DNA from: Pichia kudriavzevii
Taxonomy: Eukaryota > Ascomycota > Pichiomycetes > Pichiales > Pichiaceae
Length of the DNA stretch: 64,000 nucleotides
Assembly (NCBI RefSeq): GCF_003054445.1
Contig: NC_042510.1
Coordinates: 620,001-684,000 of the forward strand
Direction: 5' to 3'
Position 1 is the stretch's first letter. Each line of letters starts with the position of its first letter. Under the pieces are notes generated by a model. The model was not told where the DNA came from, searched no databases, and worked only from the letters and a program-made list of their open reading frames with translations. The position numbers and the translations under genes were made by a program. This document shows positions 1 through 9,254 of this stretch, piece by piece.

Positions 1-738
1 AACTTGTTGGTGCTTAAAGTACCTTCTAAGTTTGATTTGAGACGTATATGTCGGATTTGTGGTGCTACTCCTCTAGTCAGATTGGGAGCACCTATGCCTG
101 AAGAGATGGGTATTATTGATGTTGTTGAATCCAAAGAAATTGGTTCAGATAGAGTCACTGTGTTTAGACAAAATGAAGAAACTTCAATGACTTCAACAAT
201 TGTCATTCGTGGTGCAACTAAGAACAACATGGATGACATTGAACGAGCAATAGATGACAGTGTTGCCTCCATTAAATCAGTCGTGAGAGATCCAAGATTA
301 CTACCGGGAGCTGGTTCTACTGAATCGGAGCTCGTGAAAAGAGTCACCAACTATGGTGAAAAAACACCTGGTTTGATGCAATTGGGTATTAAAAAATTTG
401 CCGAAGCGTTTGAATTTTTGCCAAGATTGTTATGTGAAACCTCTGGTTTGGATCCAAGTGAAATACTTCCAAGATTGTATGCTTCGCATGATGAAAATGA
501 TAAAGAAACTTTAAAATTTGGTATTGATATTGAATCTGATAACGTCAATGATTGCCTCTTAGATATAACAGAAGAAAACATCTATGATTCATACATTTCC
601 AAACTCAATGCTATAAATTTAGCAACTGAGGCTGTTTGTACAATTCTAAGTGTTGACCAAATCATTGTTGCGAAGAAAGCGGGTGGACCAGCAATGCCAC
701 AGCAACCTAAACCAGGAAATTGGGATCAGGCAGACTGA
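1..738 (+). CDS. CCT8: CCT8, theta subunit of the TRiC/CCT chaperonin (3' part only)
   Basis: The frame is open at the left edge, so only the C-terminal 245 or so residues are present (family about 560-570). The piece covers the end of the apical domain, the intermediate domain and the C-terminal equatorial domain of a group II chaperonin. Motifs typical of the theta chain include RICRICGATPLVRLG near the start, VIRGATKNNMDDIERAIDD, and the run through DPRLLPGAGSTESEL. It ends in a short glutamine/proline tail with GNWDQAD. In the family the protein folds actin, tubulin and WD40 proteins in the cytosol as part of a hetero-octameric double ring. The next gene converges on it. Identity is secure; the start lies outside the window. 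Confidence 0.93.
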   Translation, partial: NLLVLKVPSKFDLRRICRICGATPLVRLGAPMPEEMGIIDVVESKEIGSDRVTVFRQNEETSMTSTIVIRGATKNNMDDIERAIDDSVASIKSVVRDPRLLPGAGSTESELVKRVTNYGEKTPGLMQLGIKKFAEAFEFLPRLLCETSGLDPSEILPRLYASHDENDKETLKFGIDIESDNVNDCLLDITEENIYDSYISKLNAINLATEAVCTILSVDQIIVAKKAGGPAMPQQPKPGNWDQAD

Positions 739-1072
739 ATTCCCACAACGACCTAAGTACTACCTATATGTATAATAAATAGTTTTTTTTTATAAAAGTA
801 ATAAATTACATATTTACCTATTTTGTATGCTGCCCTGAGTCTGTAAATAACAATCAAGCACTCCGGTTACAGACCTTAGTTCCCTTCTTGAAAGAGCATA
901 TTTATCGTAACAACAAAAATATTAGATTTTCGTGAATAATTAATAAGTTTACTCTTACTTTTTTAGAATAGTAGGGACAACAGCTCACTCGCCCCAAAGT
1001 ACGCTTACTTTTATTTCCAGGTGTAATATCAACAACAAAAAAAATTGGGACTTTGCCCATAGATCCCACCTT
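739..1072. other. Convergent 3' intergenic region
   Basis: This gap lies between the 3' ends of CCT8 and the chitinase gene. It holds AT-rich stretches with TATATG/AATAAA-like words and a T run just after CCT8, consistent with yeast 3'-end signals. I see no ORF, RNA gene or repeat of note. Confidence 0.5.
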
Positions 1073-2608
1073 CTAGCTAAAGAAAGTGCAGTAAAATAGG
1101 CACAACCAAATTATTCTCCCAATGTTATAAACAGAGAAGTTCGGAGAAGCATGACTTATTTGAAAATCTTGATCAGTTACTGGTTGGGATACTATTCCAC
1201 CTCGAAATTGTGGGCGTAGCTCAGAAAACATAGTTATGTTTGAAGTTAATTTTAAAATACCTCCCAATTCATCGATAAAATTGTAAACCAAAGACCTAGA
1301 AGTATTTTTTGTCAAGGGATCTCCTTTAGAATCCCACCACATACCACCTCCTAACCCATTTCTCACAACATAGTTTGCCTTGACTCTTGCTATGTTTGGT
1401 GTATCATAAACAATAATTCCTTTGCGTTCCTTTACTGTGCTATATGCGTATGAAGAACCAATTCGAAGGTCCTCTACTTCAACATACCCCGGAGGTGGAA
1501 GATTCACATAATCAACAATGCAATCATTAGTATAGTCATTATAATTATCAGTACTACTTTCATCAACATCATTTGTAGTGTGACTGAGTCTAATTTTGGC
1601 GCAATCTGTAAATTTATCATACATTTTATCAGTATTAAAGGAAACACCGTATGCAGGCATTCCTAAAATGATTTTTGAGCTATTGATATAATTAGAAAGG
1701 AACTGAACTGCGGTGTCGACTGATAATGATGATCCCGGAATCTTGGAATCTGGATAAAGAGGTGAATGGTAACCTGATACTCTGCTCCATTTACCAGATG
1801 CATCATATCCCATTAGGTTATAAAAATCAACATATTTATCAATTTTCTGAAATTGAAATAGTGTCAAAGATTGGACATCCATTGGAATAGCTACCGTTAA
1901 GATCTTATGTTCTCGAGGATATTTCTTCTCTAAATAGAAACGGAAATATTTGACAACATTAGTTAGCATTATTGACTCCCTTTTAGTAGAAGGAAATTCC
2001 CAATCAATGTCTACACCGTCAAAGTTGAACTTTTCTATATTTGCAACAACATTGCCTACAAATTGTTCAATGTAGGAAATCTTACTTGCCATTTTCTTCC
2101 ACTCTTTAAATGCACCATCACCTCCAATAGACAAAGAAACCTTCAATCTAGGGTTGAGTTGCCTTATCTGACCAAGCTGTCCAACTATTCCACTAGCATT
2201 AATATGGAAGTCCAACAGGAATTGGGCACTGTTTTGCAAATAGCTACCGACCCATGGAAGATCCCTGTACTGGATGGAATCTACATCATCAGAGTTGCAG
2301 AGACTGGTTAAATCGTTAATGTCATTTCTCAAAGCATCTGTTTCAAAAGGTATCCCTTGGTGAAGTTCAACGCCTGCTTTTTCAAAAGCAATATTTTTGG
2401 TATGCTGATTCATTCCGGCAAAAGCATAAAAAATATGCGTTATTCTTGACAAGGGAATATCCGATGGTGCCTGATTTGGATAAGACCATGAAGAATAGTA
2501 GATCGCGGTGATGAAATCATTACCCGCCTCCGATGTAGCTGTCGATACTGCTAGATGCGGAAAGATGGCATAGATAATAGCACATACATAGAGAGACTTG
2601 AGTGCCAT
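1073..2608 (-). CDS. CTS2: GH18 chitinase, CTS2-like
   Basis: A 511-residue glycoside hydrolase family 18 protein, the same length as I recall for S. cerevisiae Cts2. An N-terminal hydrophobic stretch (about residues 3-23, ending LAVSTA) looks like a signal peptide. The GH18 sheet signature is clear: SLSIGGDG on strand 3 and the catalytic DGVDIDWE at residues 197-204, with E204 as proton donor and the DxxDxDxE aspartates intact. Late motifs include GMPAYG and GGGMWWDSKGD. Family members cleave beta-1,4-GlcNAc chains of chitin, and Cts2 is associated with sporulation. The last 13 or so residues are hydrophobic and follow an arginine, so a GPI-attachment signal or membrane tail is possible. The ATG has no in-frame alternative upstream. 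Confidence 0.9.
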   Translation of the reverse strand: MALKSLYVCAIIYAIFPHLAVSTATSEAGNDFITAIYYSSWSYPNQAPSDIPLSRITHIFYAFAGMNQHTKNIAFEKAGVELHQGIPFETDALRNDINDLTSLCNSDDVDSIQYRDLPWVGSYLQNSAQFLLDFHINASGIVGQLGQIRQLNPRLKVSLSIGGDGAFKEWKKMASKISYIEQFVGNVVANIEKFNFDGVDIDWEFPSTKRESIMLTNVVKYFRFYLEKKYPREHKILTVAIPMDVQSLTLFQFQKIDKYVDFYNLMGYDASGKWSRVSGYHSPLYPDSKIPGSSLSVDTAVQFLSNYINSSKIILGMPAYGVSFNTDKMYDKFTDCAKIRLSHTTNDVDESSTDNYNDYTNDCIVDYVNLPPPGYVEVEDLRIGSSYAYSTVKERKGIIVYDTPNIARVKANYVVRNGLGGGMWWDSKGDPLTKNTSRSLVYNFIDELGGILKLTSNITMFSELRPQFRGGIVSQPVTDQDFQISHASPNFSVYNIGRIIWLCLFYCTFFS

Positions 2609-2886
2609 TTTAGGTAATGTAAATGGGAAAAGAAATACACATCTACATATCCGTAGGGGGGGGGGTGGTCTATGATTGACTTGGAGCTGATAAAAGGTGT
2701 TGTACTTCTCTTATATTATTTCTACGAGAAAACAGAATATGCTAAAATGCTTGGGTGAATTTAATTTAAAATAGAAATCCAGATTCTGCTTGAACAACTG
2801 ATCACCATATGCCGCCAATGTGTATTTAGGAAAGTAGACTAATGCAGCATCAAACTATTCATTTACGCGTATACGCCGTTATTCTA
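2609..2886. promoter_or_regulatory. Upstream region of the chitinase gene with a G run and an ACGCGT
   Basis: This 278-base gap is the promoter of the leftward chitinase gene and the 3' flank of DAS2. It contains a run of ten G at 2656-2665 close to the start codon and an MluI-box word ACGCGT at 2865-2870. A single ACGCGT this far away is weak evidence for MBF control. Confidence 0.35.
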
Positions 2887-3675
2887 TTAGTTTAGCTCAT
2901 AATAAATCTTGTTACTATTTGCAAAATTATCATTGCTTAAAGACTTAACACTTGGCTCTTGGGATAGTTCTTTTAAGTGACTAATGACAGTTTCTCTATT
3001 CATACTGCTTGTACTAAATGAGCGTTGAGGTTGTTGTATATTTGGGGTGACAGAGAGACTACTCTCTGTATCTGAAAAGGAAACCGTTTTCCTTTCTAGC
3101 TTCTTAATCAACAAAGGCTGTATACCATCCAGCACTAATGTGAATCCAACAGGATCAGCCCCCCTTGGTAGAATAACATCTGCTCTTTCTCTTGTATCTT
3201 GTATGTAAGTCTTCATCTCATGTCTCGAATAGTTGAGGTAAACGTTCAATAAGAGCTCCAATTTCTTCTGTTCATTTTCTCCATCTTTCTCATCCTGAAG
3301 AATATCACGTTTGATCCATCTACCCAATCTGACATCAGCGTCGCAATCAATGTAAGTACGAATTGTAGCCATTTCTACTATTTCTTTGTCATAAAGGGCA
3401 TACAGGCCATAGAGAATAATAACGTCACTGATTCCATCATTCATTTGTTGCGTCAAATCGTTTTTAATCTGATCAAAGTTGAACTGCAATGGTGCTCTTG
3501 ATCCGCATCCAGCTGATTCAGACATGTAATCTTGCATATTAATCGTCTGGATGTTTAGTACGTCATGTTTGAACCTTGAAAGAAGCTGTTCTTTTAAAAG
3601 AGTTGCACCACACTCCTTTCCTGAAGAGTGACCTCCTGCAATAAGAACGAGAATGGTAGAAATCTCACTAGACAT
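2887..3675 (-). CDS. DAS2: DAS2-like uridine kinase family P-loop protein
   Basis: The predicted protein has 262 residues from the ATG at 3675, directly before MSSEISTILVLIAGGHSSGK. The frame stays open to 3807, but the extra N-terminus is hydrophobic and unlike the family, so I chose the inner start. The P-loop GGHSSGKE (GxxxxGK) and a later RWIKRDI motif match the uridine/phosphoribulokinase fold, with R-rich lid elements before ERADVILPRGADPVGF. S. cerevisiae Das2 is a putative uridine kinase; whether it phosphorylates uridine is not settled. The C-terminal 60 residues are Ser-rich and probably disordered. The gene is divergent from FAL1 across 241 bases, the same partner as in S. cerevisiae. 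Confidence 0.82.
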   Translation of the reverse strand: MSSEISTILVLIAGGHSSGKECGATLLKEQLLSRFKHDVLNIQTINMQDYMSESAGCGSRAPLQFNFDQIKNDLTQQMNDGISDVIILYGLYALYDKEIVEMATIRTYIDCDADVRLGRWIKRDILQDEKDGENEQKKLELLLNVYLNYSRHEMKTYIQDTRERADVILPRGADPVGFTLVLDGIQPLLIKKLERKTVSFSDTESSLSVTPNIQQPQRSFSTSSMNRETVISHLKELSQEPSVKSLSNDNFANSNKIYYELN

Positions 3676-3916
3676 TGTCTCTAGTTTGAACAGATAGTTG
3701 CTGTACCAACCTCTTGAAATGCCGGGTTGTATACTTTCATGTATCAAGAACATTTTAAGCGGCTGACAGAAAAAAAAAACTGTAATATAAAGTTGCAAGT
3801 TTTTCACTTAAATTTGAGTATACTGTTAAAGCATTAAAAATTTATTTCCTACTCTCCCCCTCCCAAATAATATAGACACAAAACATTTACCTAGCATAGT
3901 AATAGCATAACACAGT

Positions 3917-5107
3917 ATGGAATTTGATAGAGAACTAGACAAGGAACTCAAGTTTAAAACTAGTAAGAAAGTCCCGGTCACTCCTACGTTTGAAGCAATG
4001 GGGTTGAAAGAGTCTCTTCTAAGAGGAATTTACGGTTATGGATTCACATTACCGTCAGCAATTCAGTCCAGAGCAATCACTCAGATTATCTCGGGCCGTG
4101 ATACAATTGCACAAGCACAATCGGGTACAGGTAAGACCGCCACATTTTCAATTGGCATGCTGGAGGTTTTAGATACTGGGAATAGGTCCACTCAAGCTAT
4201 TGTTTTGTCACCAACTAGAGAGCTTGCTGTACAAATCCAGAATGTTATTCGTGCACTTGGTGACTATATGAACATTAGGGTTCATGCTTGTGTTGGTGGT
4301 AAGAGTGTAGGTGAAGATGTTAAAGCGCTTACAAAAGGGCAGCATGTGGTCAGTGGCACCCCAGGTAGAGTCCTTGACATGATCAAAAGGCGAAGTATGA
4401 CCACTAGGAACGTCAAGGTATTAATTTTAGACGAAGCAGATGAATTGTTAGGTAAAGGGTTTCAGGACCAGATATACGACATATATAGGCATTTACCGCC
4501 TGGATGCCAAGTTGTTGTTGTCAGTGCAACTTTACCAAAAGAGGTTTTAAATATGACTAAAAAGTTCATGAGTGATCCGGTCAAGATTTTGGTCAAACGT
4601 GATGAAATTACACTAGAAGGTATCAAACAATATTTTGTTCAGGTTGAGAAGGAAGAATGGAAATTTGATACCTTGTGTGATTTATATGACTCTTTAACAA
4701 TCACGCAAGCCGTCATATTCTGTAACACAAAAAAGAAAGTCGATTGGTTGGCCTCAGAACTAAAAAAGGCTAATTTTACTGTTGTGTCTATGCATGGTGA
4801 TATGAAGCAAGAAGAAAGAGACAAAATTATGAACGAATTTCGTTTGGGAAACTCACGTGTACTCATCTCAACCGATGTTTGGGCCAGAGGTATTGATGTT
4901 CAACAAGTTTCACTCGTCATAAATTATGACTTGCCCACGGACAGGGAAAACTATATTCATAGAATTGGTAGATCGGGACGTTTTGGTCGTAAAGGTGTTG
5001 CAATTAACTTTGTTACAGAGGAAGATGTTTCGACGCTGCATGATATCGAAAACTACTATTCCTCTCAAATTGAAGAAATGCCTGTTAATATTGCTAGCAT
5101 CATGTAA
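3917..5107 (+). CDS. FAL1: FAL1, DEAD-box RNA helicase of the eIF4A-III family
   Basis: A 396-residue protein with the full DEAD-box set: Q motif around FTLPSAIQ, motif I AQSGTGKT at 67-74, PTRELA, TPGR, DEAD at 172-175, SAT, and HRIGRSGR at 348-355. There is almost nothing outside the two RecA domains, as in eIF4A. The C-terminal end [15 protein letters not shown] resembles the Fal1/eIF4A-III ending rather than translation-factor eIF4A. Fal1 acts in the nucleolus in 18S rRNA maturation (early A0-A2 cleavages). Placement beside DAS2 and SES1 supports the FAL1 call, because the S. cerevisiae orthologues are neighbours. The CTG in DVSTLHDIE sits at a conserved hydrophobic position, consistent with leucine decoding. 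Confidence 0.93.
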   Translation: MEFDRELDKELKFKTSKKVPVTPTFEAMGLKESLLRGIYGYGFTLPSAIQSRAITQIISGRDTIAQAQSGTGKTATFSIGMLEVLDTGNRSTQAIVLSPTRELAVQIQNVIRALGDYMNIRVHACVGGKSVGEDVKALTKGQHVVSGTPGRVLDMIKRRSMTTRNVKVLILDEADELLGKGFQDQIYDIYRHLPPGCQVVVVSATLPKEVLNMTKKFMSDPVKILVKRDEITLEGIKQYFVQVEKEEWKFDTLCDLYDSLTITQAVIFCNTKKKVDWLASELKKANFTVVSMHGDMKQEERDKIMNEFRLGNSRVLISTDVWARGIDVQQVSLVINYDLPTDRENYIHRIGRSGRFGRKGVAINFVTEEDVSTLHDIENYYSSQIEEMPVNIASIM

Positions 5108-5250
5108 TATGGCTAAAGATCTTAGTATTTTTGTATATAAGTTTTCCTTTCTTTTTTGGATTGCATTAAGATTAATGGTTTATAAATATTACATTTAGTT
5201 TATGTATAATATATGGAAAGGTTTTATTTGGAGCATTCTACGTAAAAATC

Positions 5251-6633
5251 TCATTTCTTCTTGTTAGAGGTGGAATTCTTTGGTAATTCCTTGACAAATG
5301 GGATAAATTCAGGCTCACCTGGGATGTACTTCCTCAAAACTTCAGGAATGACTAAACCATCTTCAGTTTGATAGTTTTCTAGAACACAACATAAAGCTCT
5401 TTCGGTTGCACACAAAGTAGAGTTCAAACAGTGGACGTATTTCTTATCCTTTTGATTTTGGGTCTTGATACCACATCTGATTTCAAGATTTCTGGATTGG
5501 TAGTCAGTACAGTTAGAACATGAAACCAATTCCTTAAATTCTTTTTGGAATGGGAACCAAGCTTCTAAATCGAATTTCTTGGCAGCTGCATTGTTCAATT
5601 CACCAGAGACAATACCAACGACTCTGTATGGAAGACCTAAGGACTTGTAGAATTCTTCAGAGTTGTTAATCATAATGTCAAACATTTCCCATGATTTTTC
5701 TGGTTCAGTGATACAAAATTGTTCAATTTTCTCGAAAGCGTGAACTCTGAAAATACCCCATGCGTCCTTACCATGCGAGCCAGCTTCTCTTCTGAAACAA
5801 GAGGAGTAGCCGACATATTGTATTGGAAGCTGTTCAGCTGGAGATTCAAACCATTCGTTCGAATGATATGCAGAAATTGGCTGTTCAGAGGTTGCAATTA
5901 AATACTTCTCATCATCACCATCAGTAACCTTGTACAATTCCTCATCAAATTCGGACAACTGTGCAGTCTTTGCCATGACATCCTTGTTCATCATAACAGG
6001 CGCTTGTAAAGGAGTGTAACCTTTCTTTGCCAAGAAAGATAAACCGTAGTTAATCAAAGCTTGGTTGAGGAAAACACCATACTGTCTCAAAAAGTAGCCT
6101 CTGTGACCAACAATCTTGACACCTCTTTCAGGATCGTAACCATCTAATCTAAGCAAAACTTCATGGTGAGATAATTTAGCTGGTGCACCAGTTGCAGTAG
6201 CAACATTGGTCAATTTATCGAATTCAGTACCTTCTGGAGTCCATGTTCTGACTAATTCATTGTTTTCTTCATCGTTAGAGACAACGACAGATTCATGGAC
6301 AATGTTTCCAACTTGGTTGACCTTACTTCTGAGTTGTTTATCTGCAGCCTGTTCCCTTTCAATAGCTGCCTTCTTTTCCGCAATAATGGAGTCTTTTTCT
6401 TTCAACAACTCAGAAGCATCTTCTTTTGCCTTAAACTTTAGTCCAATTTCCTTTTGAACCTTGTTTAACTTCTTGTTTAGTTCATCAGCAACGAATCTCA
6501 ATCTGACCCATTCCTTGTATTCATTGATGATTTCATCAACAATCTCAACTGACGCACCTCTCTTTTTCTGAGATTCTCTAATAGCCTGAGGGTTACCACC
6601 TTTTTCTTCAATAAACTGTAGAATATCTAACAT
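5251..6633 (-). CDS. SES1: SES1, cytosolic seryl-tRNA synthetase
   Basis: A 460-residue class II aminoacyl-tRNA synthetase. The N-terminal third is the long antiparallel coiled-coil arm (about residues 30-110, Lys/Glu-rich) that grips the tRNA-Ser variable arm. Motif 2 is visible as SSCFRREAGSHGKDAWGIFR and motif 3 as STLCATERALCCVLENY; the TSEQPISAYH segment belongs to the active site. No mitochondrial presequence is present and the C-terminus is a lysine-rich tail (NSTSNKKK), as in cytosolic fungal enzymes. It charges tRNA-Ser with serine. It converges on FAL1 with only 143 bases between the 3' ends, so the ATG31/CIS1 gene found here in S. cerevisiae is absent from this spot. Confidence 0.96.
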   Translation of the reverse strand: MLDILQFIEEKGGNPQAIRESQKKRGASVEIVDEIINEYKEWVRLRFVADELNKKLNKVQKEIGLKFKAKEDASELLKEKDSIIAEKKAAIEREQAADKQLRSKVNQVGNIVHESVVVSNDEENNELVRTWTPEGTEFDKLTNVATATGAPAKLSHHEVLLRLDGYDPERGVKIVGHRGYFLRQYGVFLNQALINYGLSFLAKKGYTPLQAPVMMNKDVMAKTAQLSEFDEELYKVTDGDDEKYLIATSEQPISAYHSNEWFESPAEQLPIQYVGYSSCFRREAGSHGKDAWGIFRVHAFEKIEQFCITEPEKSWEMFDIMINNSEEFYKSLGLPYRVVGIVSGELNNAAAKKFDLEAWFPFQKEFKELVSCSNCTDYQSRNLEIRCGIKTQNQKDKKYVHCLNSTLCATERALCCVLENYQTEDGLVIPEVLRKYIPGEPEFIPFVKELPKNSTSNKKK

Positions 6634-7027
6634 TGCAATATTATGTTTGGTTGATTATTTATATTTCTACAATAAAATCTTGTAGATCACACGAAGAGCA
6701 TCCAAAATCATGTTACGGTTCTTCCTGGCAGATTAAAATCGTCGAGTGGAAAAAAAAAGTGTAAAAATGTAATTATTTCACGGGGGAAAAAATAAATTCA
6801 CTCAAAATGCGAAATAAGTAATGCAGTGACTGGTGATACTCATTTATAAATGGCTCTCTACTAAAAGGGGGAGTGGGAGAGAAGAGATTTGCTGTAAAAC
6901 ACCATAAAGGCTACATTCTGTACTAAGTGTACGGGCTCTTCCTAAAGAATTATTTATTTTTTTTTTCATTAGAAACTAAAAACATAATAATTACGGAGCT
7001 TAATGATAAAGAGGATGTATAAAAACA
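6634..7027. other. Intergenic: SES1 promoter and 3' flank of the copper transporter
   Basis: About 390 bases with A-rich and T-rich tracts. It serves as promoter for leftward SES1 and as 3' flank of the leftward copper transporter gene. I see no convincing ORF, RNA gene or recognised site. Confidence 0.4.
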
Positions 7028-7726
7028 TTACTGACAGGATGGAGTCATGTACGTCCTAGCAGGAACAACGGTGAGTGGTGTGTAATTGAATATCAATTGA
7101 CCAAAGAAATATCCTAAAATCATAGTTATAATGACATAACCATTGTAATACATCCACATCAACATAAGTAAGTAGGAAATGGTCCATTCCATCAGGTACA
7201 AACCGGAGCGGCCAATATGTTCTAAAGGGTTTGGATAGATGACATTGTCTTTCTTCTTTAGCCAGCCAATAAACCATCTGTGTGAAAAGGTTTGAAGTAA
7301 AGGTGCCCAGATATCAGAACCAGGTCTGTTTGTATTTACATCAATTACCTGATGATCAGAGGATGAGTGCTTATCTTCTGATGAATCATCGGTATTTGCA
7401 ATATTGTTTGACTCACCGGCAGGACCACAACAGCTTTGGCATGCGTCAATGCCATGTTTTTTTTGCTTGAAATTGATGATAGAATTATCGTATTCAACAA
7501 TAAACCTATGTAGCCAACAATATGAAATCACCCAAAAGAAAATACCAATACATGTTCCAGCAAACATCCCACGGCTTGTAACATGCCATGACCTTGCCAA
7601 GAAACACGAGTCGATGGTATACCAGTTCCATAACATGGAAATTTTACATTTATGAGAAGTTGCGGCACCAGAACCAGCCATATCCATTTTTTGCTGCATT
7701 TCGTAGGGTAAAAAAACCTGTGACAT
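7028..7726 (-). CDS. CTR3: CTR3-type copper transporter, short N-terminus
   Basis: A 232-residue CTR-family copper permease. After a short N-terminus with a few Met comes the CTR3 signature CKISMLWNWYTIDSCF before the first membrane helix (RGMFAGTCIGIFFWVISY). The second and third helices carry the family hallmarks: M-x3-M in LMLMWMYYNGY, forming the selectivity rings, and G-x3-G in GYFFGQ for trimer packing. The intracellular loop holds a small Cys cluster (CQSCCG) and an acidic Ser-rich segment. CTR proteins import Cu(I) as trimers at the plasma membrane. The gene is divergent from a second CTR3-type gene and shares its 432-base promoter, which contains Mac1-like copper elements. The family call is firm; assignment to CTR3 rather than CTR2 rests on the NWYTID signature. 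Confidence 0.9.
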   Translation of the reverse strand: MSQVFLPYEMQQKMDMAGSGAATSHKCKISMLWNWYTIDSCFLARSWHVTSRGMFAGTCIGIFFWVISYCWLHRFIVEYDNSIINFKQKKHGIDACQSCCGPAGESNNIANTDDSSEDKHSSSDHQVIDVNTNRPGSDIWAPLLQTFSHRWFIGWLKKKDNVIYPNPLEHIGRSGLYLMEWTISYLLMLMWMYYNGYVIITMILGYFFGQLIFNYTPLTVVPARTYMTPSCQ

Positions 7727-7938
7727 GTTTGTTTAAAAAGTAAGACAGCTTGTAGTATTTTCGTTTAGTCAATGTAGAATACATCGTTTGAAGCGGCAGT
7801 ACTCTGTTATTTAAAGAAAAGGTTCATACTGCCAAAGAGCATATTATTAAGTTTTAATTGTAGATATAAGTAAGTAGTTGGGGGCATGAGAAAATTATCT
7901 CTGCTTTCTTGCCTTTTTAGGTAATAATTTCTAATAAA

Positions 7939-7946
7939 ATTGCTCA
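7939..7946 (+). promoter_or_regulatory. Copper-response element-like word ATTGCTCA
   Basis: It differs by one base from the S. cerevisiae Mac1 element TTTGCTCA. Mac1 needs two elements in one promoter, and this is the candidate partner of the perfect copy 78 bases to the right. Confidence 0.4.
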
Positions 7947-8016
7947 TGTATGCAAATTCATCAGTTTTCCTTCTATTTGAAGTAAAAGCTACGACAGTAG
8001 TAAACTGTCGTTAATA

Positions 8017-8024
8017 TTTGCTCA
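8017..8024 (+). promoter_or_regulatory. Copper-response element (Mac1-type) TTTGCTCA
   Basis: An exact match to the Mac1-binding CuRE known from CTR1, CTR3 and FRE1 promoters of S. cerevisiae. It lies 134 bases upstream of the rightward copper transporter and 290 bases upstream of the leftward one. Confidence 0.6.
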
Positions 8025-8158
8025 TTTTTTCGAAGCAATAGGATAATGTAGAACAATATTCACGGGTTTGTTTAAATTTGTTTGGTCCCGCAGTTAGTTG
8101 CTTTACTTGCAACTTTCTAGTTGAATGTCGAATATAAAGTAGCTCTTTACTTGAAAAA

Positions 8159-9043
8159 ATGGATGGCACTTCTACTATGAACCATATGGCAGGAATGAAT
8201 ACCATGAATGGTATGGATATGAGTAGCATAACAGGGACATTTACAATCTCTCCTACGAGCACAATGCACATGAGTATGGGTGGTATGGGAGCAATGTCAG
8301 AATCAGCAATGTCAATGATGACAGACATAGCGACTGCTACAATGTCTGAAATGGCTGGAATGTCTGGAATGGAAACTAAATCTGGAAGCATGCCTATGTC
8401 AAGTAGCACGGGTATGGCGGCCATGGGACATGGTGGAATGAAAATGAAATGCTCAATGTCTATGTTATGGAACTGGAATACAAAAGACGTGTGTTTCATT
8501 TCCAAACAATGGAAAACTTCTACAAGGGCACTATTTGGGGGTACTTGTGTTGGTGTTTTTGCATTATTGTTAGCCATTAATTGGTGGAGAAGAATATTGG
8601 TACAGTATAGAGTATATAGTGCAGAACTTCGTAAAACTGAGGTTGAGAATTGGCTTCAAGCAGGACATCCAGTTGGAGACACACATACTACATTTACAAA
8701 TGTGGACTTTACAAAGCGCTACAACATGGTCGCAGAAGCATTAATCCCATTGCTGGAAGCCTGCAAACACAAGTGGTTTTGGGCTTTAAATAAGAATCTT
8801 GCCGTCCAGGTGGATGATATGGTCTATGTCTATCCAAGCATCTTAGAACACATCCTTTACTGCATTGGTGATACAATGGAATGGTCGGTTCATCATACAA
8901 TCATGCTACTATTTATGTATTTCAACGGTTACGTTTTTATTTCCTGTATGATTGGTGCCTTTATTGGATTCATGTTGTTCCAGTACAAGGAGATTGATCC
9001 GACCAGGAGAGGAGACAATGTCTCAAAGAGGTGTTGCTTGTAG
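8159..9043 (+). CDS. CTR3: CTR3-type copper transporter with a Met-rich extracellular N-terminus
   Basis: A 294-residue CTR-family protein. The first 97 residues contain about 25 Met in Mets-like spacing (for example HMAGMNTMNGMDM and MSEMAGMSGM), as in Ctr1-type N-termini that capture Cu(I) outside the cell. The membrane core is Ctr3-like: CSMSMLWNWNTKDVCF, first helix near FGGTCVGVFALLLAINWW, then IMLLFMYFNGY with M-x3-M and GAFIG with G-x3-G. The protein ends KRCCL, close to the Cys-rich end I recall for S. cerevisiae Ctr3. It therefore looks like a Ctr3 core carrying a Ctr1-style copper trap. It is divergent from the shorter CTR3-type gene and presumably co-regulated with it by copper starvation. 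It could form homotrimers or mix with its neighbour; that is not visible from sequence. Confidence 0.9.
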   Translation: MDGTSTMNHMAGMNTMNGMDMSSITGTFTISPTSTMHMSMGGMGAMSESAMSMMTDIATATMSEMAGMSGMETKSGSMPMSSSTGMAAMGHGGMKMKCSMSMLWNWNTKDVCFISKQWKTSTRALFGGTCVGVFALLLAINWWRRILVQYRVYSAELRKTEVENWLQAGHPVGDTHTTFTNVDFTKRYNMVAEALIPLLEACKHKWFWALNKNLAVQVDDMVYVYPSILEHILYCIGDTMEWSVHHTIMLLFMYFNGYVFISCMIGAFIGFMLFQYKEIDPTRRGDNVSKRCCL

Positions 9044-9254
9044 TGCAACTGAAGAAACAGAAAGCTTTCCAAATTTCTTTATAGTTCTTTAATAAGTAAA
9101 ACTCCGGGAATTAAGTGACTTCACAGAACGTACAACTTTTAGCCGCAGAGATAGTTTTTTTATAGTGCTTAATGTGATATAAAGAAATGAATAAATAGGT
9201 AAGATGAATAGATAGACAGATATGTTAAACAAGTTTGAGCAATGCCAAATAGGT

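Larger units (their letters stand above)
7727..8158. promoter_or_regulatory. Shared promoter of the two copper transporter genes
   Basis: This 432-base region separates the two divergent start codons and must serve both genes. It is AT-rich and includes two words matching or nearly matching the yeast copper-response element, listed separately. Co-regulation by a Mac1-type activator under copper starvation is inferred from them. Confidence 0.6.

Noticed and set aside
8011-8577. 188-codon leftward frame overlapping the Met-rich copper transporter
   Set aside because: Its Ile/Pro/Val composition is the antisense of ATG-rich codons; the sense frame has clear CTR motifs.
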